Below, piece by piece: positions 51,079-64,000 of a DNA stretch of 64,000 bases. The stretch is from Strongylocentrotus droebachiensis (taxonomy: Eukaryota; Echinodermata; Echinoidea; Camarodonta; Strongylocentrotidae), in assembly GCA_035222895.1 (NCBI GenBank), contig JAVYIG010002101.1, forward strand, positions 133,501 through 197,500, given 5' to 3'. Position 1 is the stretch's first letter. Each line of letters starts with the position of its first letter. The translations under genes were made by a program, and so were the position numbers. Under the pieces are notes generated by a model, which had not been told where the DNA came from, searched no databases, and worked only from the letters and a program-made list of their open reading frames with translations.

Positions 51079-52156
51079 TTATATCATTAGGATGTGTGGA
51101 TGTGTAGATCGCTCTCTTCAGTGAAAAGTGATAATGATTTTTTTTTAAATAAAGTAATCTCTATTCAATTAATGACCAAGCAGTCCCTCCCCCTTCTTTA
51201 CTTTCATTGGGTTTTGGTTCTTTTTCGCTATTATGTTTTGTTTGTTTAAAGATGAAAGCTTGATGAATTTTACCTTGTTTTACGATGTCTGCTTTTGATT
51301 TACTTTGATATTGATCCCATTTGCTATGTGTGTGGTGTTATACCGTGTATGAATTAATTACTCTCTTTAAACACATCAGGAGAGCGCCATCCCTTAAAGA
51401 ACGTGTAGTATTTAAAGCGCCCGACTGTCGACTTCTGACTATTTAATTTCAATTAATATTTCCATCATACACACTTTTGTACTGATGAGGAATCGCCCCC
51501 CCCCCCCCAATAACATTCAAAAGTGGTTTATTTCTACTTCGATAACAGTTATTTACAAATGTTGCTGAAATGACATGATTTTCCGGGAATTTGTTCTCAT
51601 TTTTGTAAATAATATCTTTTTTTTTCTTTCCCAAAACTTGTGCTCATTACGCCACTAATCATACATGTATAACATTTAAGATTGGAGGGGGCGTCGATAC
51701 GTGGATAAAAGAAAGAAATACTGACAAAACTTTTAACTCAATTTGACAAGATTTTTATTATGATTGTGTTCATCTAATATAGGTCATTGAGAAGATCACA
51801 TTGCTATAATATTTACGTGACAGATCTAAACAAATCAAGATAAATAAAAACCAAATATAATGACACGTACGGACGAACAGGAATATAATATATCTTTCGA
51901 ATTATCAACTAAAGCCAAGCTTGCAACAAAATATGTCAACATGCGTGGCCGTTAATTTTCTAATTTGTAATTTCAACATGTTGTGAGTCATTCTAAACTT
52001 CATTTTCTCATTACGTTTTTAATTTAATTGAAGTCAATGATCGTTTGGCAGTATTTCACTTATTTCAAGGTGATGCTGTAAACTTTAAGAAAGTGAAAAT
52101 AGAATGAATGACAGCAAAGAAGAGAAAGCGTGAGACGGTCGGTGGGAATTGCGAAG

Positions 52157-52158
52157 AC

Positions 52159-52208
<50 letters not shown>

Positions 52209-52259
52209 CTGGAGAGATAAAGAGAGAGAGAGGAGGGATGGAGAGAGGGAGGAGGAAAA

Positions 52260-52298
<39 letters not shown>

Positions 52299-52410
52299 AA
52301 GAGAAAGCGGGTAGAGAGGGGAGAGGGGTGGGATGCAGAAAGAGACAGGCACAGAGACAGAGAAAAAGAAAGAGAGAGAAGGGAGCGGGAGAAAAAGAGG
52401 GGGTAGAGAA
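52157..52410 (+). repeat. (GA)n microsatellite
   Basis: About 250 bp of GA repeats with GGA and AAA interruptions. Open frames through it are compositional. Confidence 0.9.
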
Positions 52411-53431
52411 CGAGAGAACACAGGACAAGGCACAATTTATTGTTTGCATATTTTAATAGTGAACACCCATTCCCCTGCGCAAAATTGAAAATCAAAGAAA
52501 AATAAACGTTTAGCCCCCAACTTCCGCTGACTGAAGGGGTGGTAGTATATCCCATTGTAGTACTAATATACTCGACCGGAAAGCCCGTTACTCATGTTTA
52601 TAGGCTGAGGATAAAATCATTATTTTCAATTTATGCAGAGCTTCCCTTTACACCTGTATATAGACCAAACAAACGAAGAAAACAATACAATTCATGAATT
52701 ACATTGATTCATTGTTTGCCATTTTCAATAAAGCTCTTTAACCCAATTATGAATATGAAACAGACCTGCGAAATACGCCTTTTAGTCATGACGGATATCG
52801 ATACCCCCCCCCCCCCCTGTATTTTGTGTGAGCATATAAAATGCCGATAGATTTGTGGTAACCAGGAAAATTGCAAATGGTAGAGAGGAATTAAAGGGTG
52901 TCAAGTTGGGCTCCTTGATTTGTTTTGCAACCGGCGGAACTGAAAGGCTCAGCCCTATAATTTATTTTGAATCATCTTTCATTCTGTATGCATCAATAAT
53001 TCTATCTGGTCTCCCCCACCCCCTTGTCAATACACACCCTTGTACTCTTATACAAGCCGCCCCTACCCCAGATAAATGATTTGTGGATACGCCACTGTCT
53101 CTTTCATCCCCCCCCCCCCCGGCCGGCCTATTTCTCAATTTTGTTTCTTATTTTCTTTTTTCCTACTTCAAAAACTTACTGTTCATTAAAATGATTTCAT
53201 CATTATTCAGGGTATGCCTCCGATTTTTATCAACTTTTTATGGATGCAAACTCGAATGTAAAACGCCCGCCTCGTCTTCATGGGAGCGGAGAATGTGAAA
53301 TACCTTCCGTCGATAGCACTTATACGTACCTGCACCGCGGCTATCGTTCAAAAATTGTCTGCTACACACATGCCTATTGCTTCACGTCGCTTGCTATCTT
53401 GTCAATGGACTGCTAAAAGAACTCATTGAAG

Positions 53432-53782
53432 ATGAAGCCAATAATTATCTTGTGTCAAATATTCATTGGATATATCATAGGTGTCACTTCAGGTGAGTGA
53501 AATTTCATGTTTCAAGTTATTTTCAGTTGAATCCAAATGTTATAATTTAGAGCTATGTGCGTCATGTCTTACACCCTATATTGCGTGCGCCGCTTCCCCG
53601 GGACTTGGGGGAAGCAGAAATCAGATCACCGTACACTTTTGTCTTCACAGAAATTTGCGGGACTGATTGAAAACTCGTAAATATATCGAAGGCACTGCCT
53701 GTGAGCTGTGGGAAGCCATTGTATTGTAAGCGCAATATGGATAGATAACTATTCAGCTCATATGTAGGGCTGATGATGATAA

Positions 53783-53818
<36 letters not shown>

Positions 53819-56800
53819 TGATGATGATGATGATGATGAGGTTGATGATGATGATGAGGATGATGATGATGAGGATGAGGAGGAGGGAGGAGATAATGAT
53901 GATGAAATTATGATGTTGGCATTTGCAGTGGTGATTATAATGCTGATGATGGTTCGATGATGGAGATTATTTCTTGCTACCTAGATTCCTAGAACTCCAA
54001 ATCTATGATAATCATTGTTTCAGAATGAAATGCTCTTGATGATTAAAACATTAATATAGGGATAATTGAAAATCATCATAAATCTTAAATGCAACAAAAG
54101 AAACATAGTTGATACAGAGTATGACAGGAAAATATGACACAATTTCACTATGATCTTTTTTTAAATTGTAGCTTCCAAATATGCATAGGCCTACCACTCC
54201 TACGTAGGTAGGCCTACTAGTACAGCTCAGTTTCCATATCGGTGACCATATGATATTTCTATGATTCATCTCTTTAGATTTGAGTTAAATATGTCCATAA
54301 ATTAAAGAGGAAAGTTTGATATTAAAGTTTTAGTGTCAAGTGAAGTTAATAAAAACATTGCAGATTTTTTGACAGGATGTTGTGACTAGGTTTGCTCCCC
54401 TAAGGATTATGTCAGATGAGGCGAAATTACTTTATTTTGAAGACAAATTGATCCTCATCATCTTCATAAATCAGCTGTTTGGAAGAGTCTGATCTTGCTT
54501 GACCTATTTACATGAAAAGGTCAGAACTTTGTTAGATTTAGCCCATTTGGAAAGAGAAGATTTGTGAGGAAAGTTGTATTTCAAAGATACTTTTAAAGTT
54601 CACTTAAAAACAGAAAAATTTGGAACTTAAAGAAAGACTCAAATGGATCACTCTCATTTTCATTATGCATGTGTGAATAGTTTCAGATTGTACCAAAATA
54701 AAAGAAAGCACATTAATGGGTGAATTGAGTGGACAAGATATTGCAGCTTAATGAAACAATCTATTGATTTGAAACTTTGACAAATATCAGTCACTTGAAA
54801 AATGAATATCTGTAGTGATTTGAGATTTCTTTTTAGGAGCACCTATTTCCAATTTTTGGTTGTCTAGGGTGAAATGCTGATCTACCTGCGCTAACAAACT
54901 TGCCTAATGAATATTGCAATCCAACTGAATTTATTGATTTTAAACAATTTCAGAGATCACATGGGACTGCATCTGCTCTCCAATCACAGGTCAACAAGCA
55001 TTGCTATTAAAACTGCACTTACTCAGAATCTGATCAATATGGAACGAGTGTTGTTTTTACCTGGTGAGAGGTTGTGATTTTAAGTGAGAGAGAGAGCATG
55101 CAAAATTGATCGTGCATAGTTATTCAATTAGCTATAACTCGTCATTTCTTTAAAATAAGATTTGAGAGGTAAAAATCTGATGGAGAGTGAAGTTCCTTGC
55201 TAGTTTGTATATTGAGATATCATGTATAATTTTGAAGTTGTCAGGAGTGGGGTGGGGAAAGGGGGGGGGGGGGGCTTTGGAGTTGCTGAACTGTTTTGTA
55301 CTGTATGTAAAATTGCAGTACATTCAAAATTGTAACTTGATACTTACTTGCTTCTAAAAGGCATTTGAGAAGTGCTTTATATTAGGCCCTATATCTGGAA
55401 AAGCATTCCATCAAATTTAATTCCTGACAGGTTTCCTATGATAACTCATGGCGGTTCCTAAGTGAAATGGTGAAGTTGAACAAATACCTGTTTTAGCAGA
55501 ATAGATTATTTAGCCTTACTCTTTCTTTCTTCCATCAATATTATTTCATTCATATTTTCAATACTGGAGGGAATATTCAGCATGGCAACACAGGGGTAGA
55601 CTATATAGAGTCCATTTCCAATGGCCTAGCTCTATGCCATTTCTTATGGTCAAAGTAGTTCAGGCAATCAAGTAATCAACCCCCTGGAATTCCAAGTTTA
55701 TTTTTCCCTCTGCCTAATAGAAGCTGTACCAAGAAGAAAATAGAGGACCTATTTTTAGACATGTACATGGATGTTATGGTGTACAAGTTGATCTTTCCTG
55801 ACCTGGCTAGGCTGGGTCAGATTATTATAAAACCACCAAGCTACACTTCCACCTTGGACTTCTTGGTTTATAAGTCCATGCTTCCACTAACCACGGCTCT
55901 ATACTAAGTAGGCAAAGGCGAAACTTTGTGGAATAACTGATCAAAATCCAAGAAAGTCCAAGAAGTATATTTCAGAGATCCATCATTTTCTCCATTGAGG
56001 TCCTCACCTTACATTGACCTTGTGTTTGGAGGAGTGCCCAGAGTTTGTAATTGTAGAATTATTCCCGCTCCACAAGACATCCATGAGAAGTGCAAACATG
56101 GCTTTGTGTTTTGGCCATGTACATACCCTTTCCCTTGTTGTTATGATTGAATGAGGGACATGCGAACAGACGGAATTGAATGGAATGGAATTCCTGTGTA
56201 AATTGAATTCCTGTGAGTATAAAGATTGCATGGACTTGGTATAGAAGTAGGTTTTGCAGGTCATGTATTGAGAAATTGAACCTGTGTAAGTCTAGACGGA
56301 GACCCGGTGATGGTGGTTTTTATTTTTAGCGAGGTGAGATCACTTTCCCTTCCAGCATTAAAAACTAATTAGAGTCAAGTCACTCATGCTCGTGTGTGTG
56401 TTGAACTGCATACCCTCTCAAATAATCATTCACCAACTCCCGATACTCTACCTTCTGTCCCGTTCCCTCGATCAGTCTCCCTGGTCTCCCTGGTTTCCTT
56501 GATATTTTCAACTTCCCCTCATCCATCATTGTCATGTACAACCCAGACATTTGTTTGATTTTCTCTCCTTTTTGGCTAATGTACAAATTTTGCATTCATG
56601 CTCACCTACTTGTATGCTACATTCATGTTGACTAATCCTCATCTATTATTTTTCTTTCTTTATAATTTTTTCTAATATTCTACTTCATTATCAGAAAATT
56701 ACCTTGGAGTGGGAAGTGAAAAAATATGAAAACTCATCTTAAAGATGAAGAGCACTAGAAATATAAGTTACCTGGGGGAGATGTGAAAAGAATTGCTGTG

Positions 56801-58141
56801 AATTAACAGAAATTCACTGGATAGAAGTACACTATACATGTAAATAAGTGAATTATTGCCACTTTTGTTATGTTTTCTGTTGTCCATTCATAGACTTTCT
56901 TTTCTGTCATATTCGTCTGCTGAAAGCCACAAGGCTATTTAATACATAATAGCACCTGACAGAGATTTGACACCCTTCAAAATCTCAGCAGATGACCTGT
57001 ACTTTGTTTTCATGTATATTATATTAAATTATCAACCATGAAATTGTGCAAGTGTGAACTGAACTATAAGTCCTTTTCAAATATTATTTTTCACTTACTT
57101 CCAATCACACATCTCTAGTCTTGTGTTCATAGGCGAGGGATGAATTGGTAAAACAGAATTGGAAAGTAGGAACTGAGAAACTGAGAGAGAAACTGAGAGA
57201 GAAAGTGGAGAAACAGAAAAGGGGGAACAGAATTAAAGAGCATAGAGAAGAAAAACAGTGAAAAAATGGCAAAATGAGAAAGAGACTGGACTCAACAAAT
57301 ATGTATCAGAGAGAGAGAGAGAGAGAGAGAGACAGGAGGGATAGGAAAGAGACAATGTGCAGAGTGAAAGAGAGTGGAAAAAAGGGAAAGGAAAAAAGGG
57401 AAAGGAAAAAAGGGAAAGGCAGAAAGACAGATAGGGATGGGAGAGTGGGAAAGGGAGATAGGAAGAAAGATAGAGAAAACAGAGAGAGAGCAGAAAAAGA
57501 TTAATAACTAAATAATGATAACTTTCTATTTATTTATCGCATATTATACAACACCTACGTGGATCCTTGTCATTTGATTGGAGGATTGTTGGTCACATGA
57601 TATTCAATAGATGTTATATTGCACGGTCGTGCACTTTTGGTTATATGCACCATGCATTTTGGGTTATATGCAGACTGCGTACCTCTCAGCCGTGCGCGCG
57701 TGTATCCCTGTGTGTATCTGACGCGAAGGCAATCTGAATGTAATCGAGAAGGCTTGACTCCAACTTTAATTTATCTTTAAATATAAGGAGTAAAGCATAA
57801 TTTGTTGATTAACGTTCTATTAGATCTTCTTCGATGTTGTATAAAACAAATAATGAATGTTTTTCATTCGTTCAATGGTGCGAATATTTTCATTCGTTGA
57901 AAGATTAACGTTAATTCTATTCCACTCGGCTGACGCCTCGTTGAATAGAATGTTAATCTTTCAACTCATGAAAATATTCGCACTATTGAACTCATAACCA
58001 TTCATTATTTGTATTTAATAATCTACACTTAATTATCTGTGTGCAATACACTTTACAATCTACATCTACATATCTAACAGTAAGTCAGAAAGACAGCGAT
58101 AGAATGGATTTGTGTAAAATAGAAAGAGAGAGCTAGAGAGA

Positions 58142-58173
<32 letters not shown>

Positions 58174-61100
58174 CAGAGAGACAGAAGAGTGAACAGAAAT
58201 AATGTGAGAGACAGCCAGTGACAGAGAGCAGGGAAGGATGGCAGTGCAAAGTAATAATAAAAATATAGCCAAAGGGCTATTACAAAAGGTAGTCGACCTC
58301 ACAAAGTAGGTTATTGAATATGGCTAATATAATGAGGCATATTAGTGGGCTCGGATTGAATTTCAAGTTTGACATTGCCACAAATCACAGCATCGGCCAG
58401 CATTTGTTTATCCATACAACTCTTGAGAATAGGCGTGTATTTTTTAACTACAAATTTATTTTTGTAGAATATGGTATTTTAACACAAATACACTGTAGGT
58501 AAAACTAGACACAAATATCAAACTGACCTTTTTATTTACTTTTGTATAAAACTGTTGATTTTAATAAGTAGGCCCAATTTATATTATACATGAATATATA
58601 TACTTTAAAAATATTGTTGTTTCATTTAATCTTGTAATATTTGTTTGTTTATGAAAGTAATCTTTTGTATATATTTCTAGAAATACTCTCAAATTGATTA
58701 TAAAAATTTGTGGCCCTACTTCCTTTTCACTTGCTTAAAGGCACACTGCCATACTTGTAGCTACTTGCTCCCTCTATATAGAAAACTTCCCCAATCGGTG
58801 CCTGTTGGTCCCCCATGATCCTCTTTTTCTTATGTTAAATGAGAGCTGAGTTAATGAGATAGCCAACTGTCACATTGACCTCGCTGGCTCGCTGTGTGGT
58901 CTAATCCCTTCTTGCCCAGTAGTGGTGACGGTCTTTAAGAAAATGTATGGTTAGTGAATGTAATAGTTAAAATTACAATTTTAGAGAGTAGCTTTATGAA
59001 ATGTTGTGCAATTGAATTAAGGCAGCTAGATATTAACAGCTCACAATATTAAATTCCGTAGTAAATGCACATCATGCAACCAAGGGATCTCACTCAAATT
59101 ATTTAGAAAGTGAATAGAGAGCTTTTTTATTTATTTTTATATTTTTATTTTGAATCATATTTCACACTTACATTGTAGGTATCAATTAATGCAGTACTTA
59201 GCTTATAAATGATTTTAAACAATTTCTGTTCTGCATTTAGAATTTTCACTCAAAAACTGCATAAAAGAACAGTAATGCTAAACTTTAATTGACTTCATTC
59301 TGGAACGAATCATTGACAAGATATTTCATGACATTGTAATGTAAATTTACATCTGCAGTACTGACTGAAATGCTCAATAAAATGTTTACACAGTTCTAAA
59401 TCAGGTATTCTGCAAATAACACGATCAGGTACCGGAATCCTGCAAATAATACCATTTTCCCTCAAACATCACTGAAAATAAATCTTTTTTGTTTAAATCT
59501 GTTCATACAAAATCACTGAAATTGAAAATCGAATATGATGTCATGTTAACTGTGTGTGACCTACAAATTACATCGCTGTTGTTGCCGCTTGGGATATTGT
59601 CAAACATTCTATCAATAGCTGAATGATTGAGTAGGTGGGTACTTGCTCAAAAGAATCCAGTGTGACTTTAGAACAACTTGACTTCTTTTGAGGTTTGATG
59701 ACTGCGGTTTTGATGAAGCGTCATGATTGAATGATCGAGGATGGCTTGTTCAAGTCTGTTATTTCTGTACTATTTGCACAATGAGTAATTTGTAATTGTA
59801 ACAAGTTATAGTGATACTGTTGGCCTGTTGGGACATTGTATGAAAGAAGGGATATTACAGCATGTTAGAGTTTCAGTAAAAAATATGTTTCAGTCTTTAT
59901 AAAATCATATGCTGAGTTTCTAACTGCCGGTAACAGACTTTAGGAAGGTCTCATGCTCTCATGCTCAAGATCACTGGTACTAGGGATACAATAAAACCTT
60001 CCCTGAATAAAAGAGTCAGTTATCACTCAGTGAAAATTATTTAATCCTGTGATAAACCTAATCTAATTTTAGCACAGGATTTAATGCATTGAAAGCTTTG
60101 TAAGCTTCTGATAAAATTTGTTATGAGTAATAAGGCAAGAAGCTGCACGCAAATATGAGTCTGAGCTATTGCTTTTATGTATCAACACCCCATAACGCTT
60201 TGGAGATAGTCATTTAATATATTTCCAATTAGGTTGATAAATTATTGCATTCATTGGTTTAAAATATGTGCATATAGTGATTATAGTCATTCTAATAAAT
60301 TTGAAGTTGAATGAATTATGCTTATACTGTACTGTACATCAATGTTAAAGTGCTTGTAAACAAGTATTCAAGCTGAATGATTCTCATTTCGTATGTACTG
60401 GAGAGGGGGGCGGGTCTAAACTTTTTTCTCTTAGTTTTTATTGGTGTCAGTGTAGATAAAGGCAATACCAAATGTTTTTGACTGTTGACAGGTGTCTCTT
60501 TTTTATTGAAAATTTGTCAGATAATTTCTCAGGGTATTTGACTGTCTAGTGCACTTAATTCAGATTGATGCGCCATATGGCCCACATGGCACAGTAGTTG
60601 AGTAGCTTGTCTACAGATTCTACAAACTATTTCACCTTGCAAGTACTAGACTTGCACTCCCCATGGCAAGATCAAAGGAATTGAAATCGTCTATTTTGTT
60701 CATGAGTTATGAATACAGAGAAGCAGAGATGTTTATGTCTTTGAGTATAGAGTTGTAGACCAAGGAATATCGAAATGGAATTTGGTGTGCCTCTCCATTC
60801 ATTGTGTAAAATAACATGATTCTGATTTATATAGTTTTTGTGTAAAGTGGTAAGCACTCAAGACAATAATAATAATAATAATAATAATAATAGTAATAAT
60901 ATATTGATATGTATTGTAAAGTGTAATAACTATGTGGATATATTCTACTGCGCTGCAATAGCTCGTAAATGCTGTGCTTTACATGAACATGTGAGTTTTC
61001 AGTCTTGCATGATTACAAAATTTCTAGTGATGGGGCTTTCCTTATTTCTAGTGGTAATCTATTCCGTTCGATCTAGGGGCAGCACACAGAAATGACCGGT

Positions 61101-63575
61101 CTCTGAGGGTACTACTTTGGTTTTATATGGGGGTACTTGCGACATAAATGTGTCTTTTGTACTACGAAGGTTAAGACAATGAATTTGAGACTTGATATTC
61201 AACAATTCAGTATTACATAACTAGGAGTTTGACCATTTAGAGCTTTGTAAACTATCATTAATATTGCCCTTTTAGCTGCATTGCACCCCACGTCACTCCT
61301 CAACAATGATCATCTCTCAAACCCTCTGCATCAGGATGTAATTGCATTTTTTACAGTGGCCATCTTTGAATCAATATTAGTCCTATCATGATCATCTCAC
61401 TCCAAGCTCCGAGCTCCAAGCTCCGAGCTGAGCTGAGGAATATCCCCCTATCATAACAGACCTTGCAGGGAGCCTGAAGGTGGGACCTTGAACTTCCCTC
61501 CCCGGAAGCCCCAGGACAATAGTCTCTGTCGCAGATTTGTGCGCTTCCTGGCCCATCTAATATCATGACCCTTTAATAATAATATCTAAGATTTATATAG
61601 CACTGGTATACACTTACAGTTTCTTAGAAGCACTGTACAAAACAAATAAAAAGAAAATTATGTTTAATCTGGTATGTAGTAAGCATCAACAAGAAACATG
61701 AAATGAACACTGTGCTTAATTTAGACGAAACAAACGCTCTAACTAACAGTGTATTAACAGTAACATGATATTGAAAATGAAAATACAATAGTAACATAAA
61801 TGAAACTGCAATATTCATGCACACTGGACAATGAACAAACCACAAGGAGATTTCTGAAAAGAGGAAATAAGGTATAGAGAAAAATTGTGTAAAGAAATGC
61901 AAATTGTGAAAAGAAGTACATTGCAAGCTTGGAAATCCACTTTTTGGGGAAGTCATATTTATGGATCACTTTATTTGGGGGAAAAATCCATGCTAACATC
62001 TAGTGGAATCTACACCCCAAAATGTTATTCAACCATTTTGTTGTAATGGATTCCACTATGTTTTGGAGTGGACTCAACTCCAGAGGAACTCAAGGAAGTA
62101 ATATCCCTAGTATAACTTCTAAAAAAGTGGATTTCTACTCCTCTGTGTATGGTTGGTGTATTGTGAAAGGGGGTGTAACCACAGAATACTAGTATTTTCA
62201 GCGTAAATACAGAATACCTCACCACAGTTGATATATAACATAAGTTTCTTCTTTTTTAGTTTTTATTGAAAATGAAATGTGTGCTTTAGCCTCAGTTTTG
62301 CTTAATGTTTAGTTCTGATGTTTCATTTTGCATTTTGTAATATGATATTTCAAACTAGCATGTTCATACTAGAAAGAATTATTCCTTGTGTAGCTTTACA
62401 GATATTGTGGAATATGTTATTTATTTATTTTGGTGTGTGTGTGTGTGTGTGCGTGTGTGAATGAGGTTATGACTGTATGACTAATTAAACTTGCATGCAA
62501 AGATCCATGAAAATGTAGAAGGGATATGATCTTGGTAGTCTGCAGAAGAATCAAAAGTTACTTCCAGCTTTTGCTTCAAAATTTCTTCTCACTCCACATA
62601 GCTGTACATTGGGGGTTGATATGAAAGTGTATCAAACAGAAAATCATATCATATTATTTTTATGTGAAAAATACAAAGCTGTAGGTTTTGCCACTTTGCA
62701 CACTCTGTGTAGATCAATGATACATTATGTATGAAGATGAATATAAGCACATTTGTAGTTAGTGATAAAGTCTTAATAAATGTGGCTGTGTCCTGGCGAA
62801 ACACAACATTCATAATGTTACTTTTTCTATTTAACTTGCACCTTGAGCATTTGATTTCACATGGATTTAGCACAGTTTTACAAATTGTCCAACATTCTGA
62901 ATGTATGGAACAGTTTTAATCTTTTAAAAACATATTATCTTTCTCTTTTCAGTATATGCCTGTGAGAGAATACCCTTTGAAGATTGCCAGAAAATTCTTC
63001 CCTACGATACGACTACTTACCCTAACTACATTGGACATACATCTGCATCTAATTCTATCTCACTCTACACTAACTCTCTTGAGATCTACCATGTCCTGGG
63101 ATGTCACAAACTGTTGGTTTTCTTTGTATGTACTCTTGTGACGCCCAAGTGTGATGCAATCTCTGGAATGAAGATACCCCCATGTCGAGAACTATGTTAC
63201 ACAGTCCGTGGGCCTTGTATGGGCCAGCCCAATGTGGATTGTTCCCAGTTTCCCTTAGCGACAGAAAACCCAAATTGCATCAGTGCCAAGATGGCGGAGC
63301 TACCAACGACTCCTCCTCCTCCCATTGTCACTACCACCGTCACAGCACCATGGACTAACAAGACTACATCAGGACCAGTCCAGGACCAAACAAGTCCTGG
63401 TCCAGCAGAGGTCTCAAAGTCTAGTGTGACAACCGTGACAAATCAGCCTAAAATGATATCACCGTCATCAGAGACTTCAGAAAACACTGTGACTTATAGG
63501 ACTGAAGGCGTGGAACCGAATGTTAATGAAGAAACAATCCGTGAGACAACAAAAAGATTTCATTATCACTTCTAA
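53432..63575 (+). CDS. Secreted Frizzled-type CRD protein (two exons)
   Basis: Exon 1 (53432-53492) encodes MKPIIILCQIFIGYIIGVTS, a hydrophobic signal peptide, and ends in phase 1 before GTGAGT. Exon 2 (62953-63575) starts after a TTTTCAG acceptor in the matching phase, giving 227 aa. Residues 23-137 form a Frizzled cysteine-rich domain with all ten cysteines in order: CERIPFEDC, GCHKL, FFVC, PKC, IPPCRELC, GPC, VDC, PNC. TTTYPNYIGH is the usual YPN..GH turn. CRDs of this family bind Wnt proteins or lipids. The remaining 90 residues are Thr/Ser/Pro-rich (TTPPPPIVTTTVTAPW), suggesting an O-glycosylated stalk; no transmembrane segment follows. It lacks the netrin-like domain of SFRPs, so it is not a canonical SFRP. 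It may be a soluble Wnt-binding decoy (inference). Further exons in the 9.46-kb intron, or beyond a donor in the tail, cannot be excluded. Confidence 0.82.
53770..53900 (+). repeat. GAC/GAT/GAG trinucleotide array
   Basis: A run of GAC units passes into GAT and then GAG units, all intronic. Confidence 0.9.
57300..57500 (+). repeat. GA- and GGAAA-rich array
   Basis: A (GA)n block is followed by four copies of a GGAAAAAAGGGAAA-like unit and more purine repeats. Confidence 0.85.
57848..58010. mobile_element. Palindromic MITE, arms about 75 bp
   Basis: AAATAATGAATG...GGTGCGAATATTTTCATTCG pairs with CATGAAAATATTCGCAC...CATTCATTATTTG across a loop containing GGCTGACGCC. The two arms are over 80 percent complementary by eye. 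Confidence 0.75.
58735..58935 (+). repeat. Dispersed repeat also present at 30150
   Basis: Second copy of the repeat in ACSL intron 3, in the same orientation, sharing CTTGTAGCTACTTGC-like and CCCTCTATATAG words. Confidence 0.6.
60860..61270 (+). repeat. AAT-headed dispersed repeat
   Basis: (AAT)n is followed by CTGCGCTGCAATAGC, CTGTGCTTTACATG, GTGGTAATCTATTCCG and GAAATGACCGGTCTC. The layout matches 41345-41790. Confidence 0.45.
61575..61640 (+). repeat. Short TTTATATAGCAC repeat
   Basis: AATAATAATATCTAAGATT, then TATATAGCACTGG and GAAGCACTGTACA, a small member of the TTTATATAGCGC family. Confidence 0.5.
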
Positions 63576-64000
63576 TATATTTGATGATTTCCTTTTTAAA
63601 GTGTACAAGACAAATAATTAACTTTCACACCAAGTGCACTATTTCAATAGATTTTTTAACTTCTTAATGAGGAAAAAATTCTAAATATATATTTGTGATG
63701 AATTTTTTTTTTAATGACTGACACTCAATTTTCTTACTTTGCATCACAAAGTTATTGTTCTTAAATCTTAAAGCCTCGATCTGTCCACAAGTCTCAAGAC
63801 TTGTACATAATGCATAGTAGCATAAAAGCTTATGGCTAGAGACACACAAATTTAGCATTTTAGAAGAAGAAAGAATTGTACCGTTTAATACATATATTTG
63901 TGAGCTGTTTAAAGTTTATATCAGAACAGTTGTCCTAGAATTACAGTACACAATTTAAAGTTTATTCATGAAATTTATATTGCTCCAGGAAGGAGGAGAC
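63576..64000 (+). other. Downstream flank of the CRD gene
   Basis: A/T-rich sequence after the stop codon with no coding signal. It is probably 3' UTR; no clear AATAAA is seen before the window ends. Confidence 0.4.

Larger units (their letters stand above)
50758..53431. other. Divergent intergenic region
   Basis: It separates the divergent minus-strand gene and the CRD gene. It holds the CRE/NRF1-like motifs, a (GA)n array at 52157-52410 and poly-C runs at 51497-51508, 52805-52817 and 53109-53120. No exon seen. Confidence 0.5.
53493..62952 (+). other. Intron of the CRD gene (9.46 kb)
   Basis: Phase 1 intron between the signal peptide and CRD exons. Contents include a GAC/GAT array (53770-53900), (GA)n at 57300-57500 and 58128-58185, a palindromic MITE (57848-58010) and dispersed repeats at 58735, 60860 and 61575. 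No further coding exon was recognised in 54000-57100 or 59000-60800. Confidence 0.6.

Noticed and set aside
52060-52555. Minus-strand open frames of 120-156 codons
   Set aside because: They are produced by the (GA)n array read on the other strand.

Overview
This is animal nuclear DNA. It has AT-rich intergenic sequence, introns of 0.1 to 9.5 kb with canonical GT/AG borders, and very many short inverted-repeat elements and microsatellites. The repeat style (poly-C/poly-G-ended inverted repeats, tRNA-derived SINEs with an 'ACCCAGGTGTAAAT'-like body, repeats containing 'TTTATATAGCGC', frequent ACATGTA words) and the single ADP-ribose-binding macroH2A suggest a marine invertebrate deuterostome, most likely an echinoderm. 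The species assignment is inference. No LTR retrovirus-like element or other virus-like remnant was seen.

Layout. (1) 1-5100: repeats only, including a piggyBac-type TTAA element nested in another repeat and a degenerate minisatellite. (2) 5228-12397, + strand: a complete seven-exon macroH2A histone gene, 378 aa, with a long A/T-rich 3' flank to about 15.6 kb. (3) 15.6-20.2 kb: intergenic repeats and pyrimidine-rich microsatellites. (4) 20216-44040, + strand: a nineteen-exon long-chain acyl-CoA synthetase of the ACSL1/5/6 class, 660 aa as modelled, whose introns hold most of the mobile-element traffic. (5) 44.0-48.2 kb: intergenic, with a second copy of the TTAA element and an RTE-type LINE fragment. 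(6) 48247-50757, - strand: a three-exon gene for a 382-aa protein I do not recognise, with CRE-like and NRF1-like motifs about 0.3 kb upstream. (7) 53432-63575, + strand: a two-exon gene for a secreted protein with a signal peptide, one ten-cysteine Frizzled-type CRD and a Thr/Ser/Pro-rich tail, split by a 9.46-kb intron.

The four genes do not look functionally linked. macroH2A and ACSL both touch metabolism (poly-ADP-ribose/NAD and fatty acyl-CoA), but nothing in the sequence shows that they work together. The unknown gene and the CRD gene are divergently arranged, 2.7 kb apart.

The most unusual observations are an in-frame duplicated splice acceptor in ACSL exon 6 that could insert a Tyr/His-rich stretch, TTAA-flanked non-autonomous elements proven by an empty site inside the same window, nested insertions of one MITE in another, and several MITE families present as opposite-orientation pairs within the ACSL introns.
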